NCBI GenBank assembly: GCA_902791025.1
Contig: CADATZ010000030.1
Span: 1-49,698, forward strand
Source of the DNA: an uncultured Chloroflexota bacterium
GTDB taxonomy: Bacteria > Chloroflexota > Anaerolineae > Anaerolineales > Anaerolineaceae
Direction of reading: 5' to 3'
DNA: 49,698 bases
Shown: positions 1 through 8,539 of the stretch, one piece after another
Position numbering within the stretch: the first letter of the stretch is position 1
How the letters are laid out: the number at the start of each line of letters is the position of its first letter
Program-made: the position numbers and the translations under genes
The notes under the pieces: generated by a model
Told to the model about the DNA's origin: nothing
What the model saw: only the letters and a program-made list of their open reading frames with translations
The model's database searches: none

Positions 1-207
1 ATATTCACGATATCGTTCTTTCGCGAATTTATATACTTCTGCCTTGAGTTCTTCCATCGTACTGAAATATGTGAATATCGGTCCGACTGAGACCTGAAGT
101 TTTTTGGCAACTTCTCTTGCGGTTACTGCCTCGATTCCCTTTTCTCCGGCAATCTCCAAGGCTGCTTCGATAATTTCTTTCTTTTGAAACTTAACTTTTG
201 GCGGCAT
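1..207 (-). CDS. TetR/AcrR-family transcriptional regulator, N-terminal part (runs off the window)
   Basis: The 69 visible codons from ATG at 207 encode a typical TetR N-terminal DNA-binding domain. The order is a basic start (MPPKVKFQKKEIIEAALEIA), then the helix-turn-helix segment GIEAVTAREVAKKLQVSVGP, then IFTYFSTMEELKAEVYKFA. The F-x-Y-F motif after the recognition helix is characteristic of the family. The ligand-binding domain lies outside the window, so the effector and regulated genes cannot be told. The gene diverges from the SanA-like gene at 401, and the AT-rich region between them carries palindromes that could be its operator. Confidence 0.88.
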   Translation of the reverse strand, partial: MPPKVKFQKKEIIEAALEIAGEKGIEAVTAREVAKKLQVSVGPIFTYFSTMEELKAEVYKFAKERYREY

Positions 208-225
208 TATTATCCTCTTTATGTA

Positions 226-265
226 TAACAATTGTTAACTAACGTATGTTAGATAATAATTGTTA
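226..265. promoter_or_regulatory. Palindrome-rich operator candidate between the TetR gene and the SanA-like gene
   Basis: About 40 bases hold three nested symmetrical elements: AACAATTGTT (227-236), CTAAC-GTAT-GTTAG (239-252), and a second AATAATTGTT-like element up to 264. TetR-family genes usually autoregulate through such inverted repeats just upstream. The palindromes are seen directly; binding is inferred. Confidence 0.5.
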
Positions 266-387
266 TTTTATATCTGCGGCATGATATTGTCAAGTATTAT
301 TTAGATAATAAACGAGTACAAAAAGTCAAAAAAAAGTCAATCAGTCACCAAATCGGAGCGGCTAAAAATTCTTTCAGGTTCGTTATA

Positions 388-393
388 TATAAT
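388..393 (+). promoter_or_regulatory. -10 box (TATAAT) of the SanA-like gene, possibly giving a leaderless transcript
   Basis: A consensus TATAAT ends seven bases before the ATG at 401 and there is no Shine-Dalgarno sequence in TAGTTTC. A start site at the usual distance would fall on or next to the A of the ATG. No convincing -35 is seen. Confidence 0.45.
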
Positions 394-400
394 TAGTTTC

Positions 401-1453
401 ATGAATATCCAGTTTGTATTAATGATCCTTGGGGATTTTGTTGTTATTATTTTGATGGGATTTTATGCCGGGGTGGGCATCTGGGAATCCGGGACAATCC
501 GGCATATTCTCGGGATGATCGTACCCTCGCTGGTTGTTTGGGGCGTATCCGCGCTCCTTTTCAAATTATATAAGGACCTGCCGAAGTCGATCGGTGCAGT
601 GAGGTGGAAGGAACTTTCGCCTTTTGTGAATAACCTGATCAAGTTCCAAAAACCACGGCAGGTGTTATTTGTCTGGGCAATCACCTGCGTTTTCCAGACC
701 TTTTGGATCTCCTTTTACTGGCGCGGGATCATCCATTCGCAAAGCTATTTTTACCGCTTTTCCCTCGGCACGGCCGTCTGGTATGTGACCTCTTATGCGA
801 CGTTTTTCCTGCTCTGGCGTGGGATGTGGACGGCAGCTAATGTGGTGATCGGGCTTGCCCGTTCTTATCGTTGGATCCGTATAATTGGTATCAGCCTTCA
901 GGTTTTGATTGTGATTTATGCCGTGGCTATTCTTTTGATCAATCTCCACTATGATTCACGGAAATACACGATCGATACTCTTCCCGCTGACGCGCCGCGA
1001 ACAGCTCTGGTGTTTGGGGCGGGTGTCTATTTGAACGGACGACCTTCCGCGGTGCTGACTGACCGGGTCAATACGGCGGTCGAGCTGTATCAGCGCGGCA
1101 AGATCGATGAGATGATCATGAGCGGAGATAACTCCGACGCGAGCCGCAACGAAGTGGACCATATGGTCCGTCTGGCCGTGGAAGCGGGTGTGCCGGAGTC
1201 TGCGATCATCCGGGATGATTATGGCATTCATACCGCTGAGAGTCTGTATAACGCGAAGAATGTGTTCGGGAAGGATGCGGTCATCTATGTCTCTCAGGAC
1301 TTCCACAACATCCGCATCCTGATGACCGGAGACCGTTATGGACTGGACGGTATCGCTGTAGCCGCTGACCGCCGCATCTATAACATCAGCTCCTGGATGA
1401 CCTGGTACATCCTCGACTGGCTTCGCCTTCCGCTATATTGGATACATTATTAG
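401..1453 (+). CDS. SanA/YdcF-like DUF218 membrane protein
   Basis: 350 residues. The first half (about 1-190) contains several hydrophobic segments, so the protein is a polytopic membrane protein. The second half (about 200-345) is a DUF218/SanA domain, with TALVFGAGVYLNGRPSAVL, then LTDRVNTAVELYQRGK, then MIMSGDN and HTAESLYNAK. SanA-type proteins are linked to envelope barrier function, and YdcF binds S-adenosylmethionine, but no reaction is firmly known. Usual SanA proteins have one N-terminal membrane helix, so the multi-helix N-terminus is an extension. The ATG at 401 is the first start and lacks a ribosome binding site. The TAG stop lies at the edge of a short-repeat tract. Confidence 0.8.
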   Translation: MNIQFVLMILGDFVVIILMGFYAGVGIWESGTIRHILGMIVPSLVVWGVSALLFKLYKDLPKSIGAVRWKELSPFVNNLIKFQKPRQVLFVWAITCVFQTFWISFYWRGIIHSQSYFYRFSLGTAVWYVTSYATFFLLWRGMWTAANVVIGLARSYRWIRIIGISLQVLIVIYAVAILLINLHYDSRKYTIDTLPADAPRTALVFGAGVYLNGRPSAVLTDRVNTAVELYQRGKIDEMIMSGDNSDASRNEVDHMVRLAVEAGVPESAIIRDDYGIHTAESLYNAKNVFGKDAVIYVSQDFHNIRILMTGDRYGLDGIAVAADRRIYNISSWMTWYILDWLRLPLYWIHY

Positions 1454-1614
1454 GGGATAGGAGATAGTGAATGGTGAATGGTGAATGGTGAATAACCATG
1501 GGTGATATACAGAAATAAAAATATTATTTATCAAACATTATTCTTTATTCACTATTCACTATCTCCTATCTCCTATCTCCTATTTCCTATTTCCTATCTC
1601 CTATCTTCTAATCC
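1452..1614. repeat. Heptameric short-repeat tract H1, self-complementary
   Basis: The left part carries GATAGGAGATAGTGAATGG and GTGAATG repeats. The right part carries ATTCACT repeats followed by six CTCCTAT-type units. The two halves are complementary, so the tract can form a long stem-loop between the convergent genes ending at 1453 and 1615. It supplies the TAG stop codon of both genes. No gene is seen in it. Confidence 0.85.
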
Positions 1615-2523
1615 CTATTTCCTTCTCTTCCTTGCGTTTGCGTAGTTGAATACCGCCATGGCAAGGATGGTGGAGATGTATGGGATGCAGTTCAGCAGCT
1701 GCTGTTTGAGCGCGGAGTTCTGCAATACCTGGGCGAGGGCTGTCGTGAAGCCGAAGAGTGCTGATGAAGCCAATGCACCGATCGGATGTCCGAAGCACAG
1801 GTTGTTCGCCGCCAGTGCCACATAGCCGCGGGCGGCGGAGATGTTCTGCATGAACATTGTCACCGAACCCAGGGAAAGCAGACAACCGGCCAGACCGATG
1901 AATGAACCGGAAAGCGTAGTAGAGATAATCTGGTACGTCGGAACGCGTATGCCGAGAGAACTTGCGGCTTCCGGGTTGATGCCGATGCAGCGGATGCGGA
2001 AGCCGATCACGGTGCGGTACATCACGATGAACATGATGATGGAAAGCGCAAAGGCCAGATAATCCACGACGGTCAGATTCCCGAACATCGTCCCGATAAC
2101 CGGAATATCCTTGATGCCCGGGATCGTAACTTTGGTGAGACCTTTCATGCTGGTGTCGCTGACGGTACCCTTGGTGTGGAAGATCATTTGCAGCAGGAAG
2201 GTCGTCAGCCCCTGCGCAAATTTATTGACTGCCATGCCGACGATCATCGGTTCTCCGTTCAGTTTGACGATGAAAAAGGCGATGATGAAGGTTCCTGCCA
2301 TCCCGGTGATCATCCCGACAAGCACCGCAAGGACGATATTACGGGTGAAGTATTGCGTCAGGAAAGCGAAGAAAGCGCTCATGAGCAGGGTCCCTTCCAG
2401 ACCGATGTTGAACACGCGGGCTTTGGAGCAGACACCGGCACAGAGACAGACCAGCAGGATCGGTGTCATGTATCGCAGGGTGGAGTTGAATACGGATGCG
2501 AGGTAGTTGAGTGAGAGGTTCAT
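1615..2523 (-). CDS. BMP-type nucleoside ABC transporter permease 2 (operon 1)
   Basis: 302 residues, an integral membrane permease of the BPD_transp_2 family (as in YufQ/NupQ-type nucleoside importers). Eight to nine hydrophobic segments are visible, together with the family signature FNIGLEGTLLMSAFFAFL near residue 38 and the GINPEAASSLGIRV cytoplasmic loop near 180. It overlaps the upstream permease gene by one base (TGATG), so the two are translationally coupled and probably form a heterodimer. The C-terminus (VFNYANARKRRK) is basic and the TAG stop sits in repeat tract H1. A decayed copy of this gene end lies at 8540-8667. The substrate is inferred from family only. Confidence 0.88.
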   Translation of the reverse strand: MNLSLNYLASVFNSTLRYMTPILLVCLCAGVCSKARVFNIGLEGTLLMSAFFAFLTQYFTRNIVLAVLVGMITGMAGTFIIAFFIVKLNGEPMIVGMAVNKFAQGLTTFLLQMIFHTKGTVSDTSMKGLTKVTIPGIKDIPVIGTMFGNLTVVDYLAFALSIIMFIVMYRTVIGFRIRCIGINPEAASSLGIRVPTYQIISTTLSGSFIGLAGCLLSLGSVTMFMQNISAARGYVALAANNLCFGHPIGALASSALFGFTTALAQVLQNSALKQQLLNCIPYISTILAMAVFNYANARKRRK

Positions 2524-3692
2524 CAGGCTTCAGCCTCCTTTCCGTTTTTGATCAATTCTTCCGTTTTTTTTCGGTCCTCCCTGCGGACTTTGTGCCGGAT
2601 CACAATGAGATGCAGCAGCTTGACGGACATTAGCAGCATGATGATGCCTTCCAGCATGTTGACGGTTTCCACCGGTATTCCCGCGCTTCGCTGCATGGCT
2701 GAGCCGCCGGTGTTGAGTCCCGCCAGGAGGATGCAGGCCAATACCGTACCGAAGGGGTCAAAATTGGCGAGCAGCGCGCCGACCATGCCGGACCAGGCGT
2801 AACCGGTGGAGAAGATCATCTGGTCGATGTAGCGGTATTTGGAGCCGTAGACCTCAAAAGCGCCGCCCAACCCGGCAGCGATGCCGGAGAGGATCATCAC
2901 CAGGTACAGCATCCGGTGGGCGTTGATGCCGCCGTAGAGAGCGAAGCGGCTGTTGAGTCCGTTCATCTTGGACTGATAGCCGAATTTTGTTTTCTTCAGT
3001 AAAATGTAAACCAGAACTGCGCAGATCAGCGAGAAGAAAAAGCCCCAATGCACGTTGAAATCTTTGAAATAGAGCCCCAGTGGGGTGTTCTTGAGCCCTT
3101 CGCTCTGGAACAACCCGCCGACCTTGCCGAAGCGGGCCTCTTCGATCAGCTTCCCGGTCTGGATGGAGTTGATATCACGTGACTGCGGGTCTTTGACGAT
3201 GTAGGTGGTGAGGTAGCTGGCGATATAGTTGGCGATGTAGTTGAGCATTAGGGTAGAGATAATGAAAGTCACATTGAATTTCTCCCAGAGCCAGCCTGAA
3301 AGCACGCTGTAAACAGCACCGACCAGAGAAGCTCCTGCCAATCCCACCAAGATCTTCAGCACTCCCGGTCCCGGCATATAGTAAGAAATCAGTGCGGAGA
3401 CCAGTGCGCCGAAGATCATCTGCCCCTCGCCGCCCATGGCCTCATAGCCGGAGCGCCAGGCAATACAGACTGCCAATCCGCCCATGATGAGCGCGGTGGA
3501 ACGCTGCAGGGTCGCGGAGAGGTAATAGCCATCTCCGAAGGCACCCTTGAGCATGACGCCGTAGGATGCCAGGATATCTTTGCCGGAAAGTCCGATGATA
3601 ATGGCGCCAATCCCGAGGCTGATCAGGATGGCAACAAAAGGCTGTCCGAGTGCCTCCAAAAATTTACTGCCGAATTTTTTGAATTTATTCAC
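2523..3692 (-). CDS. BMP-type nucleoside ABC transporter permease 1 (operon 1)
   Basis: 389 residues, BPD_transp_2 family, the larger of two permeases as in YufP-type systems. A cytoplasmic N-terminus precedes about eight to nine membrane segments. GGEGQMIFGALVSALISYY and the LNYIANYIASYLTTYIV helix are typical. The start is GTG at 3692, inside the last codons of the ATPase gene (8-base overlap), so translation is coupled. It is followed by permease 2 with a TGATG junction. The charged C-terminal tail (RREDRKKTEELIKNGKEAEA) is cytoplasmic. Confidence 0.88.
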   Translation of the reverse strand: MNKFKKFGSKFLEALGQPFVAILISLGIGAIIIGLSGKDILASYGVMLKGAFGDGYYLSATLQRSTALIMGGLAVCIAWRSGYEAMGGEGQMIFGALVSALISYYMPGPGVLKILVGLAGASLVGAVYSVLSGWLWEKFNVTFIISTLMLNYIANYIASYLTTYIVKDPQSRDINSIQTGKLIEEARFGKVGGLFQSEGLKNTPLGLYFKDFNVHWGFFFSLICAVLVYILLKKTKFGYQSKMNGLNSRFALYGGINAHRMLYLVMILSGIAAGLGGAFEVYGSKYRYIDQMIFSTGYAWSGMVGALLANFDPFGTVLACILLAGLNTGGSAMQRSAGIPVETVNMLEGIIMLLMSVKLLHLIVIRHKVRREDRKKTEELIKNGKEAEA

Positions 3693-5193
3693 GCTTCCCT
3701 CCCAGCATCACCATCCCGAGTTCTTTTTCATCAATGGATCCGCGTTTGAATTCCCCTGCGATTTTTCCTTCAAAAAGTACATAAATACGGTCTGAAAGCG
3801 TCATGATCTCGCTAAGTTCCGAGGAAACCAGCAGCACGCCGCAGCCCTGTTCACGTTTTTCGAGAATCTGGTCATGGATGAACTCCATCGCGCCGATGTC
3901 GATGCCGCGGGTGGGTTCACAGCAGATCAGGACCGGGGTGTCCATCATGATCTCGCGGGCAGTGATGAGCTTTTGCGCGTTCCCGCCGGAAAGTTCTCTG
4001 ATTTTTTGATCGGTGTCCCCTGCTTTTACATTGAAGCGCCTGATTAACTCTTTCGTGTAGTTATTGATAGCGGCTTGGTTGAGAAAACCATGCCTGTTGA
4101 ACTCTGCCCGGTTTTCCTTTGCCATAAGCACATTTTCGGCAAGGCTTCCTTCCCCGGCGCTTCCCCAGAGGTAACGGTCCTCACTGATGTAAGCCAATCC
4201 GCCTTCCCGATGCTCTTTGACGCTCGCGTTGGTCACATCCTTCCCCATCAGAAAGACCTGCCCGCCGGTCGGTTTCTGCAGACCGGTGAGGCACAATTCC
4301 AGTTCTGTCTGCCCGTTGCCGGAAACACCCGCGATGCCGACCACTTCTCCTGCATTCACATGCAGGTCGATATCTTTCAAGATGTCGCGGCCTTCATAGT
4401 GGAGGGAAAGCTTTTTGCTTTCAAGCAGGACTTCACCCGGCTTGGGTGCGGAGATATCGCGTAAGGCTGGGTGGTGCCCGACCATCAGGTATGCCAGTTC
4501 ATTCGTGTCCGTTTCACTGCGGAGACGTTCCGCGACGACCTGACCGGCACGCATGACGTAGATTCGGTCAGCGACTGCCATCACTTCCTGCAGCTTGTGC
4601 GTGATGAGCACAATGCTTTTTCCGGAGGCTGCCAGAGATTTGATAGTGTCCAGCAGGCTTTCCACTTCCAGTGGCGTGAGAACAGCGCTGGGTTCATCGA
4701 AGATGATGATCTCCGCGGATTGGTAAAGAATCTTGAGAATTTCAACACGCTGCCGCAGTCCTACCGGACAGTCTTCGATTTTGGCTTCCGGGTCGATCTT
4801 GAGTCCGTATTTTTCGGAGAGGGCTTTTACAGTTTCAATGGTGCGCTTGCGATCCATGAAAAGTCCATTGCGGATCTCGTTTTTGAAGACGATATTTTCC
4901 GCGACAGTCATGTTTTCGAAGAGCATAAAATGCTGCTGAACCATCCCGATGCCCTTAGCCATGGCATCGGAGGGCGTATGGAAATGGACCTTTTCCCCTT
5001 TGACGTATATTTCACCATCGGTTGGAGGTTCAAGACCGTACAGGATCTTCATGATCGTGGACTTGCCGGCTCCATTCTCCCCAACCAGGCAGAGGATCTC
5101 TCCCTGATTCAGATGAATGGAAACGTCATCGTTCGCCAGCAGACTGCCGTAAAGTTTGTCGATGTGCCGCATTTCAAATATTTTTTCGGTCAT
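3685..5193 (-). CDS. BMP-type ABC transporter ATP-binding protein, two fused NBDs (operon 1)
   Basis: 502 residues with two ABC domains in one chain, as in YufO/RbsA-type importers. The N-terminal domain has an intact Walker A (GENGAGKS, residues 38-45) and Walker B (IIIFDEPSAVLTP), while its signature is the family-typical VGLRQRVEI. The C-terminal domain has LSGGNAQKL but a degenerate Walker A region (GVSGNGQTE) and a Walker B reading LICCEPTRGID, in which the Mg-binding Asp is Cys. It drives uptake through the two downstream permeases. It starts at ATG 5193 after an AAGGAAGGG ribosome binding site. Confidence 0.92.
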   Translation of the reverse strand: MTEKIFEMRHIDKLYGSLLANDDVSIHLNQGEILCLVGENGAGKSTIMKILYGLEPPTDGEIYVKGEKVHFHTPSDAMAKGIGMVQQHFMLFENMTVAENIVFKNEIRNGLFMDRKRTIETVKALSEKYGLKIDPEAKIEDCPVGLRQRVEILKILYQSAEIIIFDEPSAVLTPLEVESLLDTIKSLAASGKSIVLITHKLQEVMAVADRIYVMRAGQVVAERLRSETDTNELAYLMVGHHPALRDISAPKPGEVLLESKKLSLHYEGRDILKDIDLHVNAGEVVGIAGVSGNGQTELELCLTGLQKPTGGQVFLMGKDVTNASVKEHREGGLAYISEDRYLWGSAGEGSLAENVLMAKENRAEFNRHGFLNQAAINNYTKELIRRFNVKAGDTDQKIRELSGGNAQKLITAREIMMDTPVLICCEPTRGIDIGAMEFIHDQILEKREQGCGVLLVSSELSEIMTLSDRIYVLFEGKIAGEFKRGSIDEKELGMVMLGGKRE

Positions 5194-5362
5194 ATCCCTT
5201 CCTTCCGTTGGATGTCAGTAAGCAGCAGTTCGTGGTTAGGAGTGAGGAGTCAGTAGTTAGAAGTTGGCAGATTTTACATTTTTTTTGTCAGATGATTTCA
5301 AAAAGAATCTATCTTGATAATTATTGCCAACTACCAACTGCTAACTACCAACTACTAACATT
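5194..5362. repeat. Heptameric short-repeat tract H2 inside operon 1
   Basis: Located between the binding-protein and ATPase genes. One arm contains TTAGGAGTGAGGAGTCAGT and TTAGAAGTTGGCAG; about 60 bases on is its complement CAACTACCAACTGCTAAC repeated. The arms can pair into a long imperfect stem in the operon mRNA. Together with the terminator hairpin beside it, it may lower expression of the membrane genes relative to the binding protein; that effect is inferred. Confidence 0.75.
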
Positions 5363-5398
5363 AAACAAGGCTGTGAGATTGTTCTCACAGCCTTGTTT
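5363..5398 (-). terminator. Perfect 16-bp hairpin after the binding-protein gene (terminator or attenuator)
   Basis: AAACAAGGCTGTGAGA (5363-5378) is exactly complementary to 5383-5398, with a four-base loop. It starts eight bases after the stop codon of the binding protein. On the minus strand it ends in TTGTTTAATG. Such hairpins after the first gene usually protect or separate the abundant binding-protein message. Confidence 0.85.
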
Positions 5399-5405
5399 GT
5401 GAAAA

Positions 5406-6431
5406 TTACTGAGCGATGTTAAAATTGTAGGTGGATTCATCCGGCAGTTCGAGGACGATTTCGCCGTCGATGATCTTCTGAACATTGTCTTTGCAGAAGT
5501 CCAGAACTTCATCGGTGAGGATTTCCTCATTGCGGTAGGCGCCGTCATTGGTGACCCAGGTCGCGCCGATTGCGCCGTCAGCCAGCTTCAGTTCAGTCAG
5601 GCCGCCTTCGAGGGTACCGTCGAAGAACTTGTCGAGGATGAGGCCCATGGTGACGCCGGTGTTCTTCAGCTGGGAAGAGAGAATATACGGGTTATCTTCG
5701 CGGGTTTCGTCTGCATCCTGACCGATAGAGTAGATGTATTTACCATCGTTGGCCAGTTCCAATGCAGCCTGGAAAATACCGTTGTTGCAGGCTGCGGCAC
5801 CGCCGAAGATGTAAGTTGCACCCATAGCCTGCATCTGCAGAGCAAATTCATGAGCGTTGGTGGGGTCGGTGTAGCTGTTGGTCCAGTTGAAGGTGAATTT
5901 GGCGTCCGGGTTGGAGACTTTGACGCCTTCCATGAAGCCCCAGCGATATTTCCAGGAACCTGCACCGTCGAAGCAGCCGATATAACCATAAATGTCTTCA
6001 TTCGGGAAGGCTTTGCCGGCCATCAGCCCCATGACGTAAGCTGCCTGTTCCTCGTTGTAGGAGAAGGAAGCAACGTTTTCAGAACCGGCATCGGTGTCGA
6101 TCACGGCAAATTTCGCACCGTCAGCGGTGGCGTTTTCAGCGGCGAACTCGGCAGCCTGCCAGCCGACGCCAACGATGAGGTCGTAACCTTCATGAGCAGC
6201 GGCTTCATAGTTGTTTTTCCATTCGTCGGTGTCAGCACATTCCATGATGGAATATTCGTAGCCCAGTTCTCCGGCTTTCTGTTCGACCATGTCAACGACC
6301 TGGGTGAGGAACAGGTTAGTGCCGACAGTATCGCAGATCACCGCGACACGTTTCGCGTCATCAGCAGAGACAGCACCGATGCAGGAAAGTGCAAAGACGA
6401 GTGCCAAAACAAGAACAACAAACTTTTTCAT
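5406..6431 (-). CDS. BMP-family substrate-binding protein (operon 1)
   Basis: 341 residues, exported solute receptor of the Bmp/PnrA family (PF02608), whose known members bind nucleosides. A cleavable signal peptide MKKFVVLVLALVFAL...AVSA is followed by DDAKRVAVICDTVGTNLFL. The Cys in it (LSCIG) does not sit in a good lipobox, so the protein is probably soluble. Later family landmarks are GVGWQAAEFAAENA, the AYVMGLMAGKAF loop and SIGQDADET. I chose ATG 6431 rather than 6443 because GGAGG lies between them at the right distance. It is the first gene of its operon, with a promoter and operator at 6505-6533. Confidence 0.9.
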   Translation of the reverse strand: MKKFVVLVLALVFALSCIGAVSADDAKRVAVICDTVGTNLFLTQVVDMVEQKAGELGYEYSIMECADTDEWKNNYEAAAHEGYDLIVGVGWQAAEFAAENATADGAKFAVIDTDAGSENVASFSYNEEQAAYVMGLMAGKAFPNEDIYGYIGCFDGAGSWKYRWGFMEGVKVSNPDAKFTFNWTNSYTDPTNAHEFALQMQAMGATYIFGGAAACNNGIFQAALELANDGKYIYSIGQDADETREDNPYILSSQLKNTGVTMGLILDKFFDGTLEGGLTELKLADGAIGATWVTNDGAYRNEEILTDEVLDFCKDNVQKIIDGEIVLELPDESTYNFNIAQ

Positions 6432-6504
6432 GATTTCCTCCATTGAGTTTTTGGGGTATTTTTTCCCATATTTATACCGGCGATTTCCGGTTTACTCTAC
6501 ATAA

Positions 6505-6533
6505 ATGGTAGTCGAAAACCATGTTTTCGTCAA
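6505..6533 (-). promoter_or_regulatory. Promoter of operon 1 with a palindromic operator filling the spacer
   Basis: On the minus strand a -35 TTGACG (6528-6533) is followed by a 17-base spacer and a -10 TACCAT (6505-6510). The spacer is taken up by CGAAAAC-CAT-GTTTTCG (6513-6529), a perfect 7-bp inverted repeat. A repressor bound there would block RNA polymerase. No candidate regulator gene is adjacent. Confidence 0.65.
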
Positions 6534-6688
6534 GGTAAACAGAGTCAACAGAACATGTCTGGCTGAACAGATAGTTGTCAAGAAAGAAGAAGTGGAGAAA
6601 GGAACAAAAACAGATTTTTTCATAAGTAAGCCAGTTTTATGGTGGTATACATCGTCGTTTGACCGCAGCTGCCGTTGTATTGCATCCA

Positions 6689-8401
6689 TTATTGATTATC
6701 TGGTGTTTCGTCTATATTCGGATAAAACACTTTTACAATGCCAAAATCTTTTGTATGAAAATCCATTAATTCTATTCTCCATGGAATGACAGTATTATCT
6801 CTGAAAATATAATAGTTATCATCAGGTAGATTGTCCCAATCAATATATTGCAAAAAGTGATATTCATTATTTTGAGTCGTTATTGTTTTTGTCATGGAAG
6901 CGCGGTCTGAAATGTGATAGGAATCGATATCAAGTGCAAGCAGTGTATAAATATATGCTTCGCTTCTTCCAACAACAAATGTTCTTTTTGGGTTTTTATC
7001 TTCTAACTGGTTTATAAATCTCAATGCATTTGTATAGTCGTCGATTGAATTAAAGACGAGACTTTTTTTGATATCATTTCTGAAGTTGTCAGAGTAATAA
7101 TACTGTGTGAAAGTCATAAATAAGAGCATATATGCACCCGCGGTTAAAATTGCTGCTGTTTTTGATTTTTCTATAATGAATAAGAGTCCGGTTATGAGAA
7201 AATAAATGAGCGGGAAAAAAATCTCACAGGATCTGTTAATATTTATTTCATTTATCAGGAGAGACGTTAGCAGAGAGGCGATGAAAAGCAGTATGATTAG
7301 AATTTCGGTTGATAATTTCTTTTTCTTTATATCTTCATAAGCTGACCTGAGGCATTTGAGGAACCCTGTTAAAATCAAAGGTATACTGAAAGGGTATAAG
7401 GTTCCAAATCTTGGAATCGCGTTATATCTCAGGCCATCTGAAAAAAATATTCTGTAGAAAAGATTATTATTATTTAATTGCAGGTTTGTAATGATATTTT
7501 GTAAGGAGATATTATTCCCCCTGTAAATCTCCAATTTTGGAATAGAAAAGAAGTCTGTCTTAATTTCTTCAATCATCCCGTTATTTACAGCCAACATCAG
7601 CAACAGTGGCAGAGCAAGAAGGAAAAGTGGTATACCAAGAGTAATCATATTTTCCCAGGTGATTTTATGAAAATAAAAAAGAACGGGTAATAGCAGTGCA
7701 AGGTAAAAGACAAGAAGCAGATAGGATATAGCGTAGGAATATAGTGTGATTCCCATTAATATACCGGCTGCCAGGAAAAAAACGGATTTTCCCGTATGGA
7801 TTGCATGAAACAGAACACAACAGGAGATTATCAGCATCGGATAAAGCAGATAGGATTCCAATGCCCAGCGGGAATGCATGATGGAAAAAGGGAGAATGCA
7901 ATGTAATGCGATTGATATGAGGGATGCAGTTTCTCCGTATTTTTTTTGTACTAATTTTGAAAAACAAAAAGCTGAGATTAGTGAAAGAATAATTGCGGGC
8001 AATCGCACTATGATGATGCTATAGCCAAAAATTTTGATCAGTATGGCAGCCAGGTAGGTATATAAAGCATTTTGTCCGCCGCCAAAATTAATGAAATAGA
8101 CTGGATATTTATATAAATATCGGTCTATACCGTATTTTGCGATGTTGATGGCATCATATGCTGCTCCTGCTTCATCGACGTGGTAGGCTGTTGGTATTGT
8201 GTCTGCTTTATAACAGATGAGAAATGCGAATATAAAGTAAAGAAAGCAAAAACATCCATGATAAACTGAGGACTTCAAATGAAAGAGTCCTGCATTTTTA
8301 ATCCATCGTTTTTTCTGCCTTGTCTTGTTTTTTGTATTGGTAAACAAGGCAAAAGCAATAAGAAGAATTGATACGGCTAATTCAAAGTAATGCAGGGTCA
8401 T
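6689..8401 (-). CDS. GT39/PMT-type membrane glycosyltransferase
   Basis: 570 residues with about 11-12 hydrophobic segments and a C-terminal extracytoplasmic domain of about 120 residues. This is the architecture of dolichyl/undecaprenyl-phosphate-sugar glycosyltransferases (ArnT/PMT_2). The first outer loop has HVDEAGAAYDAINIAKYG, matching the acidic catalytic motif of the fold (Asp-Glu). GGGQNALYTYLAAILIKIFG and PAIILSLISAFCFS are also typical. The acceptor is unknown. The gene is clearly richer in A+T than its neighbours (many AAA, ATA and TTA codons) and has no clear ribosome binding site, which suggests acquisition. It is followed at a distance by operon 1 and does not seem to belong to it. 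Confidence 0.8.
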   Translation of the reverse strand: MTLHYFELAVSILLIAFALFTNTKNKTRQKKRWIKNAGLFHLKSSVYHGCFCFLYFIFAFLICYKADTIPTAYHVDEAGAAYDAINIAKYGIDRYLYKYPVYFINFGGGQNALYTYLAAILIKIFGYSIIIVRLPAIILSLISAFCFSKLVQKKYGETASLISIALHCILPFSIMHSRWALESYLLYPMLIISCCVLFHAIHTGKSVFFLAAGILMGITLYSYAISYLLLVFYLALLLPVLFYFHKITWENMITLGIPLFLLALPLLLMLAVNNGMIEEIKTDFFSIPKLEIYRGNNISLQNIITNLQLNNNNLFYRIFFSDGLRYNAIPRFGTLYPFSIPLILTGFLKCLRSAYEDIKKKKLSTEILIILLFIASLLTSLLINEININRSCEIFFPLIYFLITGLLFIIEKSKTAAILTAGAYMLLFMTFTQYYYSDNFRNDIKKSLVFNSIDDYTNALRFINQLEDKNPKRTFVVGRSEAYIYTLLALDIDSYHISDRASMTKTITTQNNEYHFLQYIDWDNLPDDNYYIFRDNTVIPWRIELMDFHTKDFGIVKVFYPNIDETPDNQ

Positions 8402-8452
8402 TTTTTTAATCGTAAAAAACTTATCTGTTTTGTAATTGTTCAGTATTTGAGC

Positions 8453-8535
8453 GACGCATCACGGAGTACAGTTTTTGTTGAGCGGGCTGTACCGCAGCAA
8501 AAAACTGTCTGCGTGTGCCTCCATTTGAAAAGATA
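8453..8535. repeat. Dispersed palindromic repeat, copy A
   Basis: The segment beginning GACGCATCACGGAGTACAG and ending near CCATTTGAAAAG matches 20656-20736 at roughly 70-75% by eye. The core GCGGGCTGTA and CAGTTTTTTG-like arms make it partly palindromic. It appears to be a divergent relative of the GTGGGGACAGG palindromes further along. Confidence 0.65.
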
Positions 8536-8539
8536 CTCT

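Noticed and set aside
4471..5256. Plus-strand reading frames opposite the ATPase and other importer genes
   Set aside because: They run antisense to genes with clear motifs, lack start signals and give low-similarity Phe/His-rich peptides typical of shadow frames.
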